Source: Vermamoeba vermiformis
Taxonomy: Eukaryota > Tubulinea > Echinamoebida
DNA: 64,000 nucleotides
Assembly: GCA_045837725.1 (NCBI GenBank)
Contig: JBEWZL010000246.1
Location: 140,271 to 204,270 of the forward strand
Direction of reading: 5' to 3'
The notes under the pieces are model-generated. The model was not told the origin of the DNA. It was given only the letters and a program-made list of their open reading frames with translations, and ran no database searches. The position numbers were made by a program, and so were the translations under genes. How positions within the stretch are numbered: the stretch's first letter is position 1; each line of letters begins with the position of its first letter. Shown piece after piece: positions 25,529-37,906 of the stretch.

Positions 25529-27518
25529 ATGAGAAGTTTATTTATTTTTTGTTCAATCTTGTCACCACTACGTAAATTGAGAAGCAATTATCTAAATATT
25601 GGCCACGTGTATCCAGTAATGGAAAGATTAGAGAAGATAACAACGAGGCTGTCGATCGAAAGGAGCTTCTTTCAAAATATTAATTATTTGGTAATTCCAT
25701 TCACTTAGAGTTTAGCTAATAGCAAGAAAATATTAATCAATAAAATTATGAACAGTCTATATCGCCCTCTGGGTCGGACATTGAGGGATCGCTGGAAGAT
25801 TATTTTCAATCATTATCCTCGCTATCTAAGTAAGCCATCTAAGCGCAATAAATAATAAATAAATATTTATATCTAGATTTATGCATTTACGGGTCAATTC
25901 AAAGGCAATGAAAGCTGCAGCGGCATCCGATCGAATTCTGACTCTCTTCGCTACAACGTATTATTTGGTTAGTATAATTACCAGAATGCGTTATTAAAAA
26001 TATATTTCAGGCCCCTCTTTCGTATGGTCGAGCTGACAAGGACCGAGTGCAAAATGAAGATCAAGGATCTCAATTGGCATCCTGTGCATCCAGACATATT
26101 AGCAGTACGTATTTGATTTATATATATCTATGTAATATGGACGCGAGGGTGCGAGTCCGAAATCGCAATTAGCTGCCGATATCAGATCTCACCAACAATA
26201 ATTTCGTTTCAGAATTTGTTATTAACAATAATTTATTTTAAATAGGTCTTATTTTTAGATCACATAACTGTATACAATATTAGCAACAACGAGCTCAATC
26301 AAATTTGTTCGCTTCAACTGAGCCATGCAATTGAGTGCCGATGGAATAAGCGAGGAAATGTCCTAATATGGTGCGTATGACCCGATTAGTTCTAATTATA
26401 TCTTAATAAATCAAAAGAAAGCGTATTAACTCCCTATTAATATGTAGTACAACGAACGAAGAATTAATTGCGTACGAGTGGCAATTTAATGATGAAAAAA
26501 CGAGTAATATTGATTGGAGCCGGTTTAAAGTACGTTAATTACAGTAATTAAATAATTTATGTACATATTAGGACTAATATGCCTTTTTTTTATTGTCAGA
26601 AACATGAGTTAATCACGTGCCGTTCAATGAAAAATATTACCTTTTATGGCAATGATAACTATATTTGGACCTATTCTACGCCGAATTTGACAATACCAAA
26701 TAAGGAAACATTAGTCGCGTCGAAAAAACACCAAAACAGTCTCGACGACATGATTAGACCGAAAGAGGGTAGCAAGCCACTAGGAATATTAGACTCATTG
26801 ACAAATATTTCCAGTAATTTGTTACTTCAAGCCGAAGAAATTCAAACGGAGAGCGATGAAATTACAAAAGAATTGCCGAGAATTCATTTGATCAGATTCG
26901 ACGAGGCTGCGAGCAGATTATACGAACTACATTCAATAGAGCATGCTAATATAACACCACATTCGATGATGGATTATAATGTAAGTATTATTCATGCAAA
27001 TAACATTGCTGTAATATTAAAATTATTTTCAGGAACAAAAAAGAATATTGCTCATCGGATCCAAGCAAAAAATCGACCTGTTTGATTGCAATAATACCGA
27101 GAATTCCCCTAAGTATATTACTACATGGGTAAGTCAAGCTCGTTATTTTACGTTGTTTGCTCGGTCTCAAAATACTTCAATACAGGATCTGCCGTTAACA
27201 TTGCTTGGCTTGAAATGCGAGAAAAATCAGGTGATTTTGTTCTTAGGAGAACAACAAGGCTCTAACAACAACAACTCGTTCTTATCATTCGATACATCGA
27301 GGAAGTATACCAACTTGGAACTATGGCAAATTAAATTGCCTATTATGGAAAAACCAACGACAGCGCCACAAGAAGTTATCCAATTAAATGTTAAGAACGA
27401 AAATAGTGCCATTTTAAGTGCTATTCAGAACTTGAAATTGTTCGTCGAAGATCAGTTCAGCCGCGTCAACGAGCGATTAGACAGAATTGAAGCTACGCTT
27501 AAAATCAACAAACAATAA
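25529..27518 (+). CDS. WD40-like beta-propeller protein with C-terminal coiled coil
   Basis: About nine exons. The 5' part is uncertain: I use the ATG at 25529, and the ATG at 25619 is an alternative. After a disordered start, the segment KIKDLNWHPVHPDILAV, then FLDHITVYNIS and ECRWNKRGNVLICTTNEELIAYEW look like successive WD40-type blades. The middle has a charged linker. The last 40 residues form a heptad-type coiled coil (LKLFVEDQFSRVNERLDRIEATL). The propeller-plus-coil layout is reminiscent of nucleoporins such as Nup88/Nup82 or of decapping scaffolds, but I cannot assign it. One donor must be taken at GTATTATT (about 25966) to keep the frame. Confidence 0.55.
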
Positions 27519-27600
27519 TCATTGAGGCAATAAATCATATTATCGAGCATTATTGATCGATCGCATTTCGAGCCGCATCACGACAAATCTTGTTCCAGGT

Positions 27601-27904
27601 ATGCATCGAGAGCGCAAGGAATGGGACTATATTGATAGAGCTGGTCGTTGCGAGCGATATTTTTGACTATTTAGTTAATTTTTCAAAAATGACCCGTTTT
27701 TGTACGAACCTCTTTTTTGTAGAACTGTGGCATTTGAAAGTAGCTATTTTGTCGGCAACCACAACAGCATTTTTTGGTATTATATATATATTTTGTAGTC
27801 GTATAACATTCAATGTAAGTAAGCGGAAGCAGATGCTTGGATCGCGATCTGCTTTCATCTTTCGCCTTTCCAAGAATTTTAAAAAATATGTTCTAGCTAT
27901 TTAA
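27601..27904 (+). CDS. possible 74-aa single-pass membrane protein
   Basis: Two exons (27601-27643 and 27723-27904) join across a GT-AG intron in phase to give MHRERKEWDYIDRAELWHLK, a hydrophobic segment (VAILSATTTAFFGIIYIF) and a basic tail. The layout (short charged N-terminus, one membrane helix, Arg/Lys-rich end) resembles small mitochondrial inner-membrane subunits, but no family is recognised. It begins 83 nt after the preceding stop. It may be spurious. Confidence 0.3.
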
Positions 27905-28054
27905 ATAACATTACTTCATTGATATAAATTTTAAGCCTACCATTCTATTTTTAAATTTGTTTGGGCATTTAAAATTAATCTTTATTCTGAAAATCGAGAC
28001 TATTTTAATTAGCGCTACTAATATGGTAATTCTGTATTAATAATATTATTATAG

Positions 28055-31000
28055 GGAGGCCATTAGAATACACTATTTGTTAAATGCCGCTTTCAAGCAT
28101 TTACTTCAGATCTTCAAAGATCGCTTCCGCCAGAAAACAAACACAGAGTGGACAGATGGGCCAGAGAGTGGCAAATATTACCTTAAGAATATTAGTATGC
28201 TCGAGAGGTGCACTTCGGACAAGCGAGCTGCCGTTCGATCAGGCATTTCTTCGGATTGGGACTTGTCCACCCTCGTGACTGCTATCCTGCATATTGATTT
28301 GGCTCCAACAGCCCAAAGAACCAAAGAAAACATTCATATCGACCACATTAAAGAAATTCGAAACTACTTGGCGCACTCAACCAGCCAAGAGTCGATCCAA
28401 CTCGATCAACAAAAGTTCGAACAGTTCTTCAAACAGCTCAAAGAGGCATTGCTATTCTTCGGCGAGAGTGAAAAAGAGATTGACAAGTATCACAATAGCG
28501 ATATCAATTCATTCAGCTCGTCTTCAGGAACAACAGATCCCGAGTTCACGCGGATGAAGAACGAAGGTGAAGCAGCCGTCAAGTCGAAACAGTTCTCAAA
28601 AGCAATAGAGTGCTTCACAAAGGCACTTGCATGCACCAAAGTTAGTCAGAACGAACGAGCTGCAGTGCTGGTGCTGCGTTCAGACGCCAGTTTTGAGCTG
28701 CGTAAACAACGCAAAGCCAACAATGACACGAACTTTGATGTTGAGGCAGAGGAGCAGATGTTGAACAAGAGCTTGGCTGATCTTCGAAAGGCACGACAGT
28801 TGATGCCCAACATGCCAGACTTCTTCGCTAAGAAGGCACGAATTATGCTCGAAAAGCGAGACTTCAAGAAAGCTATCAAAGGTACTTACCATATATGGTC
28901 AATCATTTTAAAATATTAATGTGACTAACGCTGCTTATATAGCGTACAATGTCGCCATTGCATTGGATCCGAACAATGAAGAGCTGAAGATCGCACGAGG
29001 TGACGCGTTCAACCAAAATGTCAAGGCTACTTCCAACGATCCAAGCAGCCTTCCAAGCACAATGCAAGAACGACTCAACACAGTAAGTCCTAAGTACCAT
29101 TTGAATCGTCTAACAGCCAATAGATGAATTACAATCAAGGCACAAAGCTTACAGAAGAGGCAATTGAAAATTTAATTAAAAAGATGGGCGGCGACGATGA
29201 CGAAGGACACGGCGACTGTCTTCGTGCTCGAATGTTGTTAGAGAACACTGCTGGTTTGCCGAAGTTTGAGCAGGCGTTTGATTTGTTCATGAAAGCGGCG
29301 AACAAAGGCAACACCGAGGGCATGCTCCAAGTGGTACGTATTCGAACACTATGACTGCCCATAGACTAACCGAGTATAGTGTGTAATGTACAGTTATGGC
29401 CAGGGCGTTGTGCGTGATGCCCAAAAAGGTGCTCAGTGGTTTGAAAAGTTAGCACACTGTCCTATCAAGTCGAAGTACATTCACACTGACCCTTGTAAGT
29501 TCTTGCTCTTAAGGTTTAAAAGTCCTAACGAATATTATAGACGTTGCCAACGGTCAGTTCTCGTATGGCCAGTGCTTGATTGACGGTATTGGAGTTCCTC
29601 AAGACACTCAAGAAGGCATTAAGTGGATGACCCTCGGAGCTGAGCACGGAGACACCTCCGCTTTGATAACACTCGGCAACATGTACCTCTACGGAATTCA
29701 CGTGCCCAAGAACGAGAAAAAGGGATTTTCAATGATGCGTGACGCCGCCTTGAAGGGCTTAGCAATTGCAATGGACAGCGTTGGTGCTTGTTACGCAACG
29801 GGCCGTGGTGTTGACAGGAACTTAGTGGAGGCCAGGAAATGGTTTGAAAAGGCTATCAAAGCGGGCTACCACCAAGCACACAGTAATCTGACTCTCCTTG
29901 AAGACATGGAGGCGAGAGAGCCTGACATGGATCCTACAGGCATTCCAAATGGTACGTATGGCTTGCAAACACACTGTTGGGCAAGAGTTGACCATCCTCT
30001 CAGATCAATTGTCTGCGGTTCGAAAGCTCGTGGAGGCGTCAACATCAGTTCCGCAAGTTAGTACAATCTCGAATGTTTCGCAAGAGCTCGTTAATATCTA
30101 CAAATGTGTCACGAATTCAACCACTCCATTTGGCAAACGAATGCTTGAAGGCTTTTCACACATGTTACGAGCCATTCAAGTCGTCGATTACTGCAAAGTC
30201 GATGGCGTTACTGAAAGCACGGCGTTGCTATTTGTTGAAGAGTTGTCAGCGGCAGCAAGGATCTCAGAGAAGATTGTATTCATCCCTCAAAGAGACGTCC
30301 CTGTGATGACCAAATTGATCGCCAACGCCATGCGAAAGGACGAGACTGAAAGCGTTGCATTGTGCCACGCGCTCTTGATGATGCAAAATCCTCAACAGAT
30401 GCCAACAGCCATGCAGTACTTGCGCTCGGCGACAAGAAAACACCCAACGTCAGCAATATTGCTCAAGTACTACGCGACTGCTCAAGTTTTGTGTGGCAAG
30501 AAAGATGGATCACTTTCATCGTTGACTGAAGCCATCAAAGTCAGCACCAAGAAAGACCCGTCGTTGTACTTGCCTCAAGCGCAGTGTTATCGCATGCTTG
30601 AACAACATCGCAAAGCCATTCCTGCGTACTTGGAGTGCCTTGAATGCTGTGAACCGGAGTCCTTTGAACGACCGGATGGTAAGCATTGATATTACGGGGA
30701 TTACAAATACTAACCGTTGAATCAGCTTGCTTCGGCTTGGCTGCCAGTTATTTAGCGCTCGGAAAATTGGACGACGCAGAGAAGTATTATCACTTAGGCG
30801 TGGAAGCGCAGCAACAACAACTTGAGTGTTTCAGAAATGAACGAAACAACGTCAAGCAGTACGTTGAGGGCATGTTGATGATGGCAAGGCCAGGCTTTAA
30901 CAAGACGTGAGTTTAAAGTGTTATATTGAACCTGAGTACTTACCCTTATATTTTTAGTCCCAAGGCCACCAAGACACAAAGTACCACGCAGCAGAAGTCC

Positions 31001-31708
31001 AATGCGAGCACACAGACGACGACGTCTTCGACCGGTCCAGAAGAACCAACTTACAAAAATGCTGATAGGCTTGAAAACATGAACAGAATTACGTTGGTTA
31101 AGCAGCAGAGACAAGTGTTCAACCAAATCGCTTCTCAAATGCAGATGGGAGTGACACAAGCAGTGTCTGTGGCACCACCAAGAGCGTCAAAGTATTCCAA
31201 CGAAGCCAAGAAGGAAATTTTCTTAGACGACATGGATTGGACTGCGGACAAGGTGTACAAGGGCTGTTTTATGCGCGCTACTGTAATCACTCGCGCTATG
31301 AAGATGGCCTCGTACATCACCATCATTGAAGACGACAAAGGTACAAACGAGCCTGAATTAATAGCAAAATAACTATTAGACTGACGCTAATTAATTAATG
31401 ACGTAGGCGAGGCCATGCGAGCTGCGTTCTATTTTGACATTTCGTTGAATGTTGGCTCAAAGATTATCATCTACAACCCTTACATGCGCATTGCAATGAA
31501 CGACGGACAGCCAGTCATTCGCTGCGATGATGCTAATGCCGTTGAAGTTGTTGCCACGCCTTACACTAATGTCTGTTGGTACTGCGGTGTGCCTGACACC
31601 GAGAAGAAGCTGAGCAAGTGTTCGAAGTGCCCGGCGTACTATTGCTCCAAGGACTGTCAAGTTAACGACTGGAAGAAGCTCAACCACAAACTTATCTGCT
31701 TTAGCTAA
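28055..31708 (+). CDS. HEPN-TPR-Sel1-repeat-MYND protein
   Basis: Nine exons, about 1,080 aa. The first 125 residues match the DZIP3-like HEPN domain: an N-terminal helix (LLNAAFKHLLQIFKDRF), the WDLSTLVTAIL helix (family: fDvtlLf.LL), and EIRNYLAHS, which has the R-x4-H RNase motif of HEPN domains (28359-28376). TPR-type helices follow (about 150-300), then Sel1-like repeats (GHGDCLRARMLLE, YSYGQGV, ANGQFSYGQCL, TLGNMYLYGI, ACYATGRGV), a second TPR region (about 650-750), an OB-like strand-rich segment (YKGCFMRATVI ... KIIIYNPYMRIAMNDG) and a C-terminal MYND zinc finger (CWYCG, CSKC, YYCSKDC, HKLIC). The true start is unresolved: the first exon is open upstream of its first in-frame ATG (28197) to an AG at 28054. 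Probably cytosolic; role unknown. Confidence 0.85.
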
Positions 31709-32017
31709 TTGAAATCGCAGTTCGTTCGTCGGCAAGATTTTTTTCTTTCCTCAACAATCAAGAGGAACGATGAAGGAGAACAATGGCAATAAGAAAACGG
31801 TCGCTAAAGATGAACAATAAACGCGCCACGTTACCAGCAGCAGCGATTGAAGTTGCACCAAAAATTTTCACGATTCTAGCGGAATAGCTCTATCCAGCAC
31901 TGGCAATACAATCACCGTTAGAACGCAATATGATGCAAGATCAATTTGGAATTTAATGCATTGAACTTTATTTGACACGTGTCACAAACGAAACGATCTC
32001 AGAACGGAGATGCATTC
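31709..32017. other. convergent intergenic region
   Basis: About 300 nt between the MYND gene and the GST gene, holding their 3' UTRs. I see nothing else. Confidence 0.5.
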
Positions 32018-32720
32018 TTAGAATTCAGATTCCGAAGCAATTTTCTTCCACGTGGGACGTTCAGATACCAGGTTCCACCATCGAGCAAAATTCTTGTAAC
32101 TGTTGAGCAGATCCACGTACTCTTTGTCGAGCTTGTTGTAGAGCAAGAAGGTAAAGGGCATGTAGACTATATCTATAAAGACTAACATTAGAATCAAATA
32201 GACTTTAAAAAAGAATGTCCGTAGACATACCAGCGAGAGTAAATGTGTCGCCGACAAAGTAAGTGGATGTGGCCAGGTGACGATCAATAACTTCAAGAGC
32301 GACCTTCAATCTGTTGGTAGCATCACGCGCCTTCTCCATGTCACCTGCAAAACCAAACATCTTCGAGAAGATCAATTGCATCGCGACGTCTTCCACGGAT
32401 CTGAAGTACGATTGTTCGACCGAGATCCACTGCTCAATCAGAGCACGAGTACGAGGATCAGCAGGGTATAGAGTGCCTTTCTTATCATATTGAGAAGCAA
32501 CGTATCGTGAAATAGCGCGGCTCTCGAAGAGTTGGAGATCTCCATCTTGAAGAACAGGGATTCGACCAAACGGATGTCGAACGAGAGGTTCAGAAGTCTT
32601 GAGCTGGTTGAAGGGTACGATGATCATATCATATTGAGCTTCTGCTTCATCTAGTGCCATGAGTGCGTAGCGTGTGTGAACGGATCCACGAAGACCAACG
32701 AGTTTGAGCTGCTTTGACAT
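32018..32720 (-). CDS. glutathione S-transferase, phi-like
   Basis: Two exons (32231-32720 and 32018-32172) sum to 645 nt, 214 aa, the normal GST length. The N-terminal thioredoxin-fold half carries a Ser in the active-site loop (LRGSVHTRYAL), the cis-Pro motif RIPVLQDGDLQLFESRAI (glutathione gamma-glutamyl contact ES) and ISRYVA, the pattern typical of phi/theta classes. The C-terminal helical half ends with PFTFLLYNKL ... VSERPTWKKI. Conjugates glutathione to electrophiles or has peroxidase activity in the cytosol. It shares a 534-nt divergent upstream region with the SNF2 gene. Confidence 0.92.
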
Positions 32721-33254
32721 TATGATTGGTTGTTGAGTGCTTGTTTGGTTTGAATTAATACAAACTAACCTAACAATATCGAATATTTATATTTTCTTAA
32801 TTACCGCCTTCGATTCCATTTATGGTAAGGAAGGAGAACCAATGTTCAGAGAAAAAAGCGCCGCTGTAAAATCTTTCCTAAAATCCCCTTTCGATCTATA
32901 AATATTGTTACTCGAATCATCCTTAGCGCCGCCAACGGCTTCCGGAAGACAACAAAGAACACAATCGCCAAATCCACAAACTGACGCAGAACCTCTGGTT
33001 CTCTAAGTAATAATAAACAATTATTATACCCTACTAGGCCTCGTCACATTAAATGACGTTCTTGTCAACGGTGTAAAGATATGAATTCATTTTTTCGCTG
33101 AATTGTTTTTATTCCGAGCAAACGTAACCACAGCCCTAGTTATGGCTTCTAAAAAAGAGCTAACACAAACCGAACCACAACTGGTCCCGTCGGATAACAT
33201 TACTTTTCTCTTTTATTTCCGAAAAACCAGGATGTACCTCACACAGCGCAAAAA
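32721..33254. other. divergent promoter region, GST / F-box-SNF2
   Basis: 534 nt without a gene between the two divergent starts. AT-rich with short ORFs on both strands that look random. No recognisable motif beyond AT-rich stretches. Confidence 0.45.
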
Positions 33255-36088
33255 ATGACTTCAATAGATCAAAAACGAAAGTTTGATATTTCAGCAACAA
33301 ACGATTCAGATGAAGCAACAGAACCTCAAACAAAAAAACAAAAACTCGATCTGACATCCAACAACGACCAAAAATCGTCAAAAAATCAGCAAAATAACGA
33401 CAATGTAGCTGAAAGTATTGAAGTGCAACTAGAACTTCCACCAGAAATTTTAGTGTCAATATTTTGTCAACTTGCGCGCGCAGATCTTTCTTGTGCAGGA
33501 GCCGTTTGTCAACATTGGTGGCTTGTATCGAAAGATGAATCATTGGCTTGGTTTCCTCTGAAAACTTTTACCTTTTTAGAAGACACTTATGCTTATTCAA
33601 TGTATTCACTGTGTGTGTCAGGCGTGAGAGAGAAGGATCTTTACTTTCCTAACTCGCACCCGGACCGAAAGAAGCTTTATCCCAACGCAGGACCACCAGT
33701 TAAACTCAAATCCATAGAATGTCAAAAAGGAGCGTTTTTCGCAATCGTATGTCTTGCCCAACGGATCGTACTTTCGTTCAAAATTTTTATTGACCGCAGT
33801 TTAAATAGCTCACCGACAAACAAGGAAATTCCGCGGCACTTGCTCTTGATGAAGCCAGTCCCAGATTTAACGAAAACCTTATGGAAGCGTTAAACCACAC
33901 TGAATATTTTCGGCTCATTTTGTCCGGCGTTGTGAGCAATAATTCACCAGGCTCGCCAGAATCTTGGAGATATTATATCTCCTATGAAGCAAACTTAAGC
34001 AAGTACGTCTCGTTTATTAAAACGTCACCTCGCTCATGAGTTAATTTTCTACATTGCAAAGGGTTGAACAAAACATTAGAGCAGGGGAAGGAGTTGCGAT
34101 AGCCATACCATTCAGACAAGTTGCACTGCAAAAACTTTTGGAGAAGTATCAAGATCCAACATCAATCGACCAATACTTCAAGCCAACGGAGTCTTACTTG
34201 CCCACTGTACGTAAAATTCAATCAAACAATTACTACGCATTAGATATTTATCTTCATTTCTAGGTTCTTCCTGCCATTACCGAACAGCCTCAATCGTTGA
34301 CAGGTGTCAAATTGCACAACTATCAAATCAACGCAATCAATTGGATGGTCACTACCGAACAAGAGGCTGATGAGAGTAAGTGATTAAAATAAGTCTCAAT
34401 AAGATAACCCTTCATAACGCACCTGCATTGTGACAGAGTTCGAAGTGTCTCCGCTGCTTGACACAGGAGTGCCGAACATTTTGGTGAAGTACACGACGCA
34501 AGAAGAGAAGCTCGTGTTGTTCGAAAACGCAAGTGAACACAACTTGGCGTTCAAACCGAAAGGCGGAGTGCTCGCTGATGAAATGGGCCTCGGCAAAACC
34601 CTTGAAATGCTTGGCTTGATACTTTCAAATCCAATGAATCAAGCGCCGAAGAATGATCCGTACTTTGCGACCAAGGCAACTCTAGGTAAGTAGTCTAGCG
34701 CTAAATGACAAAACGAGGCTTAATCTATGACCTTTAAGTGCTGTGTCCAAACCATCTTGTTGACCAATGGGTGAAAGAGATTGAAAAACATTCAGAACCA
34801 AAATTGAACGTGATTAAAATGCCAACAATTGCACAAGTCAAGAAGATCAGTTATCAACAAATCATCGATGCTGGTAAGATCTTACCTTGAATGCAACTAA
34901 AATAACTTCTAACCGTTCATTAGATGTTGTTGTTGTGATGTACAACTTGCTCAAAAACAAAAACTATCTTTCGTACCCGAGTCACGGCTCACAAATCAAA
35001 ATGGACGCTGCAGTACCGCACGATCGCATTGACCGCATCGATAAATTGCTTGAAGAGCTGAAGGACAAGTCGCCTGAGAAGATCAAAGGAGTGATTCTTG
35101 ATCACTTTCATTGGCACCGCATTGTCATGGATGAAGGTCACGAAGTCATTGGCGATGAGTTCACGATGGGTAGGACTTTCCTAATTTGGTAATTTTGTTC
35201 GATCGAAATTAACTTGGCGTTCGTAGATGTCATCAATTATTTGCAACGAACATTCTCGTGGTACATGAGTGGCACTCCTTTTCCTAAAATGTACGTAGCA
35301 TTGTTAGTCGGAAGGAAATATTAATTGTTCCGCTCTGTCAATAGACAGGCACTAGAAGGAGTTAGAACGTTTTTGGACATTTTTGTAGAGCGAACAATTT
35401 CTCTTCACGACGACTTCATTCCAGGACATGATAAGTTTACTCGTGACAATTGGGTTGATCATTTTTGTCGGCCTTTGACCGAGGTTTGCGTAGAGTAAGA
35501 AATTTCAACCATGCGAACAGATGTTTTGTAATCTCCTGACTCTGATTTTTTTAATAGGAGCGTGTTGAATCAGTTTTTGATGGATAACTTGGTCTGGCGC
35601 AATACCAATGTAAGCTTTTTCGACTGAGGCTTTGTTGATGGCGTCCTAGATGTTATTTTATTTTCCTAATTTTGCGTGATATCGCCTAACTAACTCGATG
35701 TCTCAGCAACGTGTACAAGAAGAACAAAGCACTCAAGAAGTTCAAAGCCGATGAGTCAGACGTGCAAGTGATTCTTTTGAGCTTGAGTAAAGCTGCGTCA
35801 GGAACCAACTTGATTGAAGCGAGTCACGTGCTCTTGATGGGTATGAAATTTCATTAGCCAATCATTTTGAAGCCCACTAATGCTATGATTATAGACCCAA
35901 TGACAGGCACAAAAGAAGAAGCACAAGCGTACGAGAATCAAGCGATTGGACGAGAACAACGACAAGGTCAAACTAAGCCAGTGACAGTGGTGCGGTTTGT
36001 GATCAAAAACACGATTGAACACGAGTTCTATATTCGCAACACTGGCCAGTGTGTTGAACAGAAGTCACTCAAAGCTCGTTCGAAGTAG
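33255..36088 (+). CDS. F-box / SNF2-family helicase, central part missing
   Basis: Multi-exon gene. Residues 1-55 are disordered and basic; an F-box follows (LELPPEILVSIFCQLARADL ... AVCQHWW). The SNF2 core has YQINAINWMV, Walker A DEMGLGKTLEM, motif Ia LCPNHLVDQW, motif II MDEGHEV, motif III SGTPFPK, then motifs V and VI (SLSKAASGTNLIEA and QAIGREQRQGQ). This order and the F-box match the plant protein At3g54460 (F-box SNF2 helicase). Only about 90 residues separate motif III from motif V, where the family has roughly 250-400, so the start of the second RecA lobe is absent. The exons either side of the 35610-35706 intron also do not join in phase: splicing there gives a stop after 15 codons. 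Either a truncated/dying gene or an assembly collapse. Confidence 0.8.
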
Positions 36089-36365
36089 CGGCTTTGGTAC
36101 TTTGATCGCAAATAACAATAACAATTAATTGAGCTTTATCATAAATCGGGATTTAGCCAAAGACACTTTTAAATAATCACGCATATAAATTCTTCGGTGA
36201 AGCGCACGAAAACCCGCTGTCTTATTGCCAATAAAGTTCTTGGCCGTTTGTGACATCGAAATATACAGGGATAGGAGCTAATATAGATATTAATTAGCGC
36301 TCTATTGTAACAAGATGTTCGTTAACCGAATTCTAGCACAATAGTCACTGGCCGTAAAAATTTAT

Positions 36366-36983
36366 TTAGAATCCAGTGCAAGTAGCAATAAAAGGTAAGG
36401 GGAAACTAGGATGCATGGTGCATGTGTTAGTGGGGATATTGACAGACTGACCAAGCTGTTGGCAATTGGCACCTTGGTAGAGATTCAGCGTAGCGGATCC
36501 GTCTTTGGAGCAGGAAATGTAGACCGATTGGTAAGGATTAGAAGATGAATAAATGACGCTATTATGGCACTGATTGATAGACGAGGCTGCAATATAATAT
36601 GGATCTCCGGGGCAATCTTTTTCCATGTAAAATTGCAAAGTGCCGTAGCTCGATCCATAGACAGAGTAGTCGGGAGCGCCAGAAGAGCAAGTAAGATAAA
36701 GATTCTTATTGCACTCGCCCATAGACTGAACGATACCCACTTTGCAAGTAGAGCACGTCGGAGATCCTCTGCAATTGTATTCGGTGTATTCTGAGCCTGA
36801 GCAACTGCCGTAGTTGGTAGATCCCCATAAACTGTAGCAAGATCCAGTAAAGTAGGTGCCCCAGCCTTCAATAGTAGTGCCGTTGCATCTTCTATTCAAA
36901 AGCCAAGTAGATTCGACCGACGAGATCGAGGCAAAAATAAAGACGGCGGAGAAAATGAGTGAGGCAATCGAAAAGATCTTCAT
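36366..36983 (-). CDS. secreted cysteine-rich protein, family A copy 2
   Basis: Single-exon ORF of 205 aa with a signal peptide (MKIFSIASLIFSAVFIFASI, cut near VES/TW). The mature part begins TWLLNRRC and holds about 16 Cys, including CSTCK in the middle and many Ser/Tyr/Gly residues. It shares with the 3611-4249 product the TW-x3-R-x-C start, the G-x-C second Cys and the C-x2-CK motif at a comparable position. It is far richer in Ser/Tyr. Extracellular, function unknown. Confidence 0.75.
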   Translation of the reverse strand: MKIFSIASLIFSAVFIFASISSVESTWLLNRRCNGTTIEGWGTYFTGSCYSLWGSTNYGSCSGSEYTEYNCRGSPTCSTCKVGIVQSMGECNKNLYLTCSSGAPDYSVYGSSYGTLQFYMEKDCPGDPYYIAASSINQCHNSVIYSSSNPYQSVYISCSKDGSATLNLYQGANCQQLGQSVNIPTNTCTMHPSFPLPFIATCTGF

Positions 36984-37906
36984 TTGTGGTTATCTGTTTC
37001 TAATTTTAAGTAAATTAAATTCGTTTTTATGCCTAAACCATAACTTACATTCTTTCAATTTCCGTCTTTTGAGGTCTTATTAATTTTCTTATTTTCGTTT
37101 TGGTGCGCAAAACGTCAGTCGCCTCTTTTGCTTTCGCAATTTTGATTTTTTGACGGGACAAATTGTCCGGATTGTTACATCCAAGCGTCCCATTATCACT
37201 TGGGGCTGCATACAACCTGATAATATTCGCGTTAGAAAGGATAGGATCAGTCACGGTTTTTTTGGTAGCTAAAACATTATTTGTATTTATTTGTTTTTAA
37301 CGCCAAGTTTAGTATTACCGTTTTAACTAATGGATAGCACACCATTACCACTTATAGAGTACACTCGACTTGAGCGTTCGTAACTTGGATCGCAGCGGTG
37401 CAGTATACGAGATTTTGTTTGTACAAGCAAGTGAAGAATGTTTAATAATATTACTATTTAACGCGATTCGAAAATCGAAAATGGGAATCTTATTATTAGA
37501 ATTTTAGTGGTTGACAGGTAAGATATTTTGATCAGATATTTGTTTTCACGTGAAAAATTCAAAATAATGTCGGAGAAACTACGCGCTCGAGCAAACTTAT
37601 TAAAATAGATTTTTCTGGCTATGAAAATAATAATAATAATTGTGTTAGAGCAAAATTTATACTAATCGATTAAATCATCTTCTGTAGCCAGCATTATTTT
37701 AATAACCAAGTATAATACTTACAAATGTGCCCAATTACTCTATTCTGTCTTTTATCATCGGCGACTGAATAGTTTTACGCCGCGAAAGTTCCAGAAGATC
37801 ACGACCGGCAAACAAAATACCGTGCCGGCCGCGTTTTTTCCCTTATTCAGCCTCGTTATTGTAAATAGAAGCGTATTAATACCATACCGCATATTTATTA
37901 AGAATA
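36984..37906. other. 923-nt divergent intergenic region, no gene seen
   Basis: Lies between the Cys-rich gene (-) and the aquaporin gene (+). The minus-strand frames at 37045-37254 and 37755-37982 lack protein-like features. The sequence is AT-rich with simple ATT/AAT runs around 37620-37640. Confidence 0.45.
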
